64,000 nt of DNA from Rhyacophila brunnea (lineage: Eukaryota; Arthropoda; Insecta; Trichoptera; Rhyacophilidae), in contig JAGYXB010000509.1 of the NCBI GenBank assembly GCA_022495005.1, positions 1,550,001 through 1,614,000 on the forward strand. Reading direction: 5' to 3'. The position numbers and the translations under genes are program-made. Below are positions 58,445 through 64,000 of this stretch, in pieces. Each line of letters opens with the position of its first letter. Positions within the stretch are counted from its first letter, which is position 1. A model generated the notes under the pieces. It did not search any database. It was not told the origin of the DNA and saw only the letters and a list, made by a program, of their open reading frames with translations.

Positions 58445-59566
58445 ACATAGGTATAGCAATTAATTCTATATATTTGTTATCACATACCCAAGCATAACCT
58501 ATTTGTGTTTTTTTTATTGTTTGGTATAGAATAGCATAGGTCATAATATATTGTAGACTATAATCATAATGGTCTCCTGCTACAGTTTGACCATGCCTGT
58601 AATAGAATCGTCGTATCTTATCCTAAAAAGGGGGCGTAAACAGGTCCGAAAGTTGAATTATAAAAAAAAACATGGCCAATGTGAAAAAATATTGCATTAT
58701 TAATAAACTACAGGCAGTACTCGATTAAGTATTGGCATCTGGCACGCGATTGAGATGCAATTTAACTGCACGTCAGTCAAAAACTTATTTGTAAACTGTA
58801 TTAGAAAATAGTTTACTATATAATCGTGAAGATAATTATTAATTTGTGTTTGTACAAAAAGTCGTACGTGTTGAAACGCCGGGTTAATAAATTATTCCGT
58901 ACCAAATAAGCGGTTTCGAATTTCATTATCAAGAACTAGAGCATTCCTAATTATTATATTATATTATATATTTTTTTTATAAATATTATATTTGCGATCT
59001 TCGATAAGTTTAGGTTAAGTACAAAATTGTTAATTTTAGTAATAATTTTATTTTGATCGAACATTCTTTAAATATACAAATTAAAATATTTTAATGGTTA
59101 GTGTAATAAAATATACATACCATTGTAATTTCTTTTCTCGGTTTACATGGATAAAATAAAAGAAGAAAAAATTCAAAGCATATAAGCAGAATAATTAATT
59201 ATGTACCTAAACTAGGGTTTCAGTGAAAATTATTCAAGTGCTTTCGTCCGTTAATTATAACATTAAAGTTTATTGTGATGCTATTATATTATATGGTTGA
59301 AATGCATAGTTTTGCCGAGATATTATAAGGATGAATGTGCATCTGGCACTTACCTGTTTAATTAAAAATAATACCAACTTTATATAGATTCAGGAATGGA
59401 TATATTATTTTCCCGACGATTGCATTATACGAACAAATTGAAATATACGTTAATTCAGTTGGTAGTATTTCATTTAAAAAAATAACAATATAAATTATAT
59501 TAAATTCAACATGTTGGTTTAGTTAGATATTTGATACTAGATAGCCATTATGGTTGTCCCATCATA
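58445..59566. other. Non-coding AT-rich stretch
   Basis: No gene or element recognised. Confidence 0.35.
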
Positions 59567-59574
59567 TACTAGAC

Positions 59575-60218
59575 CAGGGTTGGTGAACCTTTTTACGTAC
59601 ACGTGCCAAAATTTCCCATATATTATTTTCTGACTGTCTGGCGCGTCGAGCAGTTTTTAGAGTAGTTCGAGCAGGAAAAAAATTAAAAAAATAGTTCTCA
59701 GAATTTTATTAAAAAAGTTCAAAAATTATAAGAAATTGAGTTCTTGGTTATACTATAATACTACTTTCTTGGTTTGGTTCTTTACGCACAAATTATCATC
59801 AAAATTGCTCGGATCAAATGAGGCATCCTCTCCCACTTGATAAGGTCAGTGCTATAATATTATTATGTGTGACTTATAAAACCTAAGGACCAATCTATGC
59901 AATTTAAACTAATTATAATGCTTATTCTTGAAGAATATCTGCCTGTTATTCTTTACACAATGCGATCTGTCATTTATGCATAAATTTCGTCGTTTCCGTT
60001 TGCGCATTGATTGATAAATATTATTGGTTAACATAGACTTTATTAAAAACCGAAGATATCACGCATTTTTTATTATTATATAGTATATATTTAGGTATTT
60101 GTAAAACTTTTTTGTAAAAAAACATATGTTTTAAATTATATCCGCTTTTTTCTCATCGACATAAAACATTCGCGTGCCATGCAAAATCATCTCGTGTGCC
60201 ATAGGTTTGCCATCACTG
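59575..60218. mobile_element. hAT element, nonautonomous (644 bp)
   Basis: It starts CAGGGTTGGTGAACCTTTTT and ends with the inverse of CAGTGATGGCAAACCTATGG. Inner 'gtgcca' blocks repeat inversely, as in known hAT termini. The perfect 8-bp duplication TACTAGAC lies at 59567-59574 and 60219-60226. No transposase motif is present inside. Confidence 0.93.
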
Positions 60219-60229
60219 TACTAGACAGT

Positions 60230-63200
60230 AGATTGGACTAAACTTGATAATGGTGGGACAGTCAAAATATCTATAGACTTAATATAAACCAACCTGTATA
60301 ATTTTAAAACAGGTAAATCGAATTTACCAATAAAAAGATTGTGTATGAAACAGATTTTGGTTCAAAGAATTTGATGTTTCACCAAAAGTTTGGTATTAGT
60401 TATAAAAATTAATTATCCTTCAGTAAATGACTGTTCATATGTAATGTATTTATGAATATTTCATTGCCAACATACAAACAAGATAATTATAAATAGTTTG
60501 ATAAATTGCCAACAGATTGATAGATACACGCGTACATTATTCATGTGTTTGTAAAAAAATAGTACCGGTTCAAAGCAATTTATTTCATACACACACTAAT
60601 TCAAATACTAAAGCTTTTGTACAAATTTATGTCTAGTAACAATTTCACTACCTAACCAATATATATTTTATAAATGAGGTATTTTTTCTTATTTACAGTT
60701 ATTATGACATTATATATATATATTTTACTTATTTACGTACGGCCCTCCACAGTGTATGCGTTATCAAAAAACATACCTTTTTAAAATGAGGAATCGTCAT
60801 TAACCATTAGATAAATCCATGGTTTATATCCAGATCTATATTAGATAATAAACTAAACTTATAGTTAGCTAAATGTAGAACAGTTTTAAATATTTTATAG
60901 GTGAGTTCTTTTAAACAGCCTTCTTTAGATATATATATGTATAGACAATTATGTATTCATATTTTTCAGCAACATAAAAATAATAAATTGAAGTAGGTTA
61001 TTTCAAAGAAATTTCTTGTAGACTATTTCAAAATGCGACTTAGAATAATCATGTACTTAGATGGCGGTTATACAGCTACAGATACACGATGCGAACCCGA
61101 GACTATAGATATAGCATAGAGGCATACGTACACAGTGTAACTTCACTACATTGACCACAATTTATAATAATACTTTTGGTATGAATCTATCATCAGCGGA
61201 TGTAGTTTTCAACTTAATGTTTTGAATTATTTTCTTGTGCATTTTGCCACGCAAGGATGGTACATTCTCGACGGTTAAATTTACCATTAATATGGCGTTA
61301 AGTGTTTACAATTCTTGGTAAAAATACTTTAATAATTTAGGATGAGTAAAAAGTCTAAATTTGATAGTAAACAGACTGTTAAAAATCGACGTGAAATCAA
61401 TTTAATATATTGAATATATATATTTTTAATAAAAATCATTACAATTATGAGATTTTCTTCTTTTGCATTCCAGACACTATGCTTTATCGTTTAGTAAAAT
61501 ATAGCTAACTTTATGTCGAGCATAATATATTAACTTGGGATAGTTTTATTAATGTATTGAATACAACAAATAATAAATTCGTAAAAGCGTTTTATTCAGA
61601 TATTAACTGAATTTATTTTGGTTATTTTTATGTAGAGTTCCATCTAACAAGAACACTTAAAAGCTACATATTTTTAAAATGTGTTTTATTGTTAAGTTAA
61701 TATTTTGAGGTAGTTTTACCCAAACACCACATAAATTGTACATATTTACGAATAGGGGTTTAGATTCATATTAGGTAAGTATTGATTTTATAATAATATG
61801 TGAATGTAATAGAAACAGCTGATACGTACATAGATATATTTATAATAATAGCGATTCCATAAACTCTTGTGATTTGACTCGTGTACGAATAGGTACCTGG
61901 TATTGACGCGAGGCAACATAATACACCTATAGTATTAATGTATTCTTTTCCGTTATCTATAATTCGATAAGCAGTTACGGCGATAAAACGCTACACGTAT
62001 GACTTTGAGAGTTTTGACGTACAATTACTATTGGTTTAACATTATAAATGAGATTCATTAACTTCATATACAAGTAACCCACATTATTACTACTTATTCA
62101 ACGGTAAAACTAAGTTTAATCATTCGTAAGGGATTATTTAACGAGCAGTCTAAAACTTTAACAGAACTATTGGGGATTTTTTGTAAATATATTGATTGAA
62201 ACTGTGACATATTTTTTGCTTGGTAAACCATTGCAACTCCATTATAAAATAAATGTGCAATTTACGTACAGTTTGATCTGACAATTGTATATTTAAATGA
62301 GCTGATAGTATAGATATGTTAAGTATCAGTGGTCAATACTGCATGTTGGGCGTAGGTTACAACTGTATTAATAGTAAGTATCAAAATATATGCATAATAT
62401 ATAAAATATCTCTTTGTCTAAAACAAATTATAATATTAGATTACAGAATTGAATAGTGTAGCCTATTTGATATAAAAAAGTACACGTTTTAAAACGTAGA
62501 AGATTAAAACATTGGCTTTGTAATTTTATCGATTTATTAAATTGATTGCAAAAAAATAATTAGGTATTCCATTTATGTACCTACGTGATTATATAATAAA
62601 AATATATGTAAGTATTATTTTTATTTCTCAATTACGTTTTCCAATCCGTATAAAATAGCAAATTCACTCAATTTCGTATATACATTTAAAATGCTACGCC
62701 GTAGACTGTAGAGACGTAGAGGCTTGATATGTCAATTTCTTGTACGGACGTCTTGTATATTTTTGTTATATATGATATTGTAATATACTATGTGTTAAGT
62801 ATTCCATCTCAATAGATCTAATGCACTTAAAACTGTTTAAATATGATTGTGATTGATGATTTACCTATTTTACATTGTGGTAACTGTGTCGCGTATGAGT
62901 TAACGGGACAAACGACATGGGTAATTAAAATTTGGTTTTAAATTCCAACTGTCAGTAAAAAAATCAAAATTTACTTTATAATATGAAAAACAACATTTTA
63001 CTTAATGGACAGATTAAAGATAAAACATTGAAGACAATAATTATATAACTTTAAATGTAGCCTAGAATTTGTTACTTATCGCATATTCAAAATATTCATG
63101 GTACGTCAGGTAGAGTCACTTAATCATATCTTTACACTCTGGCTCTAGGATGAAAATGATGTAATATATTCTAAGAATATATTTTTTATATATAGTATCT

Positions 63201-63665
63201 ATTTATTTTCTTATTTCTACATATTATATTAATACAAGTGAATATTGTTTAATAATTTTATGCGAGGTAATTAGGCAAATAGGCGTTTCTGTGTAGTAAA
63301 AAATGCAAAGTTATAAAACGTATACCTACTCCAAGAGTTTTAAAATATATTGTTTGCGTTTATTTAATAATATATTATTTGAAAATATTTGCAGGGGTAA
63401 TGGCGTGTTTAGTGACGTAGATACCCGATGCACTTAGTGATTTTAAGACAATAAATGTTCATACATACAAACTTCGACCCTTTTATCCAAATTATGTAAG
63501 AACCCTATTTAGTTAAACTTATATTTTAATATAACTTTATCCAATAGTGAACGATTACCGAAAATATATTTTTTAAATAATATAAAAAGATTACAAATTT
63601 AAAATTTAGGATTTTTTAATGTCAGACTCAATTTGTATGAAATACGCATCTGTTGTACAATTCGG
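60230..63665. other. Plain AT-rich DNA without recognised repeats
   Basis: More than 3 kb with no ORF of note, TIR pair, tRNA box or LINE motif, the longest such stretch in the window. It could be intron or intergenic. Confidence 0.4.
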
Positions 63666-63668
63666 TAT

Positions 63669-63775
63669 AATTTAATAACTTTATGATTGGTTTAAAATAT
63701 TTGGAAGACCCTTTTTAAGTTATATGATGAATCTGTTGTGTCAATTGCGTTGAAGAAACTCGCTGCCGCTAGTGT
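63669..63775 (+). repeat. Dispersed repeat R3, copy 3
   Basis: Matches 51591-51695: 'taatttaataactttatgattggttt' then 'tgtgtcaattgcgttga'. Diverged, class unknown. Confidence 0.45.
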
Positions 63776-64000
63776 GGAGTATAAAAGAGCTACGTAACAT
63801 TTTATAACTTTAAAGTATGAATTCAAAAGATTTTTGGTGAATATCAAGATTACCAAGAAAGACGTCATAGATACATTTTATATGTTTACCATTAGGTAAA
63901 CATTGAATCTCTTGATAACACTAATACGTCTTGTCTTAGTTTTGCAATAGCATCGCTTGATCTACAAATACCTACGTACATTTTCCCTACAGATTTGACC

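Overview
This is AT-rich eukaryotic DNA (about two thirds A+T by eye) with no recognisable intact host gene. The repeat content points to an insect: short (TTAGG)n/(CCTAA)n arrays, Helitrons ending in a CTAGT junction, many hAT elements with 8-bp target duplications, RTE/Jockey-like LINE tails and tRNA-derived SINEs. Frequent 'taggtaggtacctac' strings are common in both aphid-like Hemiptera and Lepidoptera, so I cannot assign an order. The window is best read as intergenic or long-intron DNA made largely of layered, mostly dead transposons.

Layout. 1-9 kb: a TA-flanked MITE, a LINE tail, a foldback element, an antisense SINE, and a LINE reverse-transcriptase remnant (5.8-7.5 kb) split by an 818-bp MITE. 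9-16 kb: the first copy of a seven-member ~0.48-kb repeat (called family X here), a LINE tail, antisense SINE-like tRNA segments and one degraded copy of a CATGGCCCCCACA MITE. 16-27 kb: antisense LINE pieces; a hAT element (17575-18392) with a perfect 8-bp target duplication inside an older repeat; a large foldback element carrying another hAT MITE; a second copy of that MITE; family X; and an internally deleted hAT (25451-26389) that still holds transposase coding. 27-35 kb: LINE fragments, a palindromic MITE with telomere-like core, a hAT transposase tail, MITE-in-MITE nesting, and a young SINE with a 15-bp target duplication. 35-44 kb: head-to-head tRNA-like repeats and a copy of family X interrupted by Helitron sequence, itself interrupted by a second Helitron with a 431-codon Helitron-protein ORF. 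45-60 kb: further hAT MITEs (two nested), a second telomere-core MITE, a 198-bp tandem duplication, and a GC/CpG-rich block at 50.58-51.03 kb that is the best candidate for a host promoter and first exon. From about 60.2 kb to the end the sequence is plain AT-rich DNA with one weak repeat.

How it fits together. The features are a stratigraphy of insertions, not a pathway. Twelve elements are flanked by 8-bp direct duplications (ten exact, two 7/8), which is the hAT signature, so hAT-type nonautonomous elements dominate. Host-gene signals are limited to three weak candidates (2058-2263, 37606-37722, 50580-51034). All family assignments were made by eye from motifs, termini and target-site duplications, with no database search.
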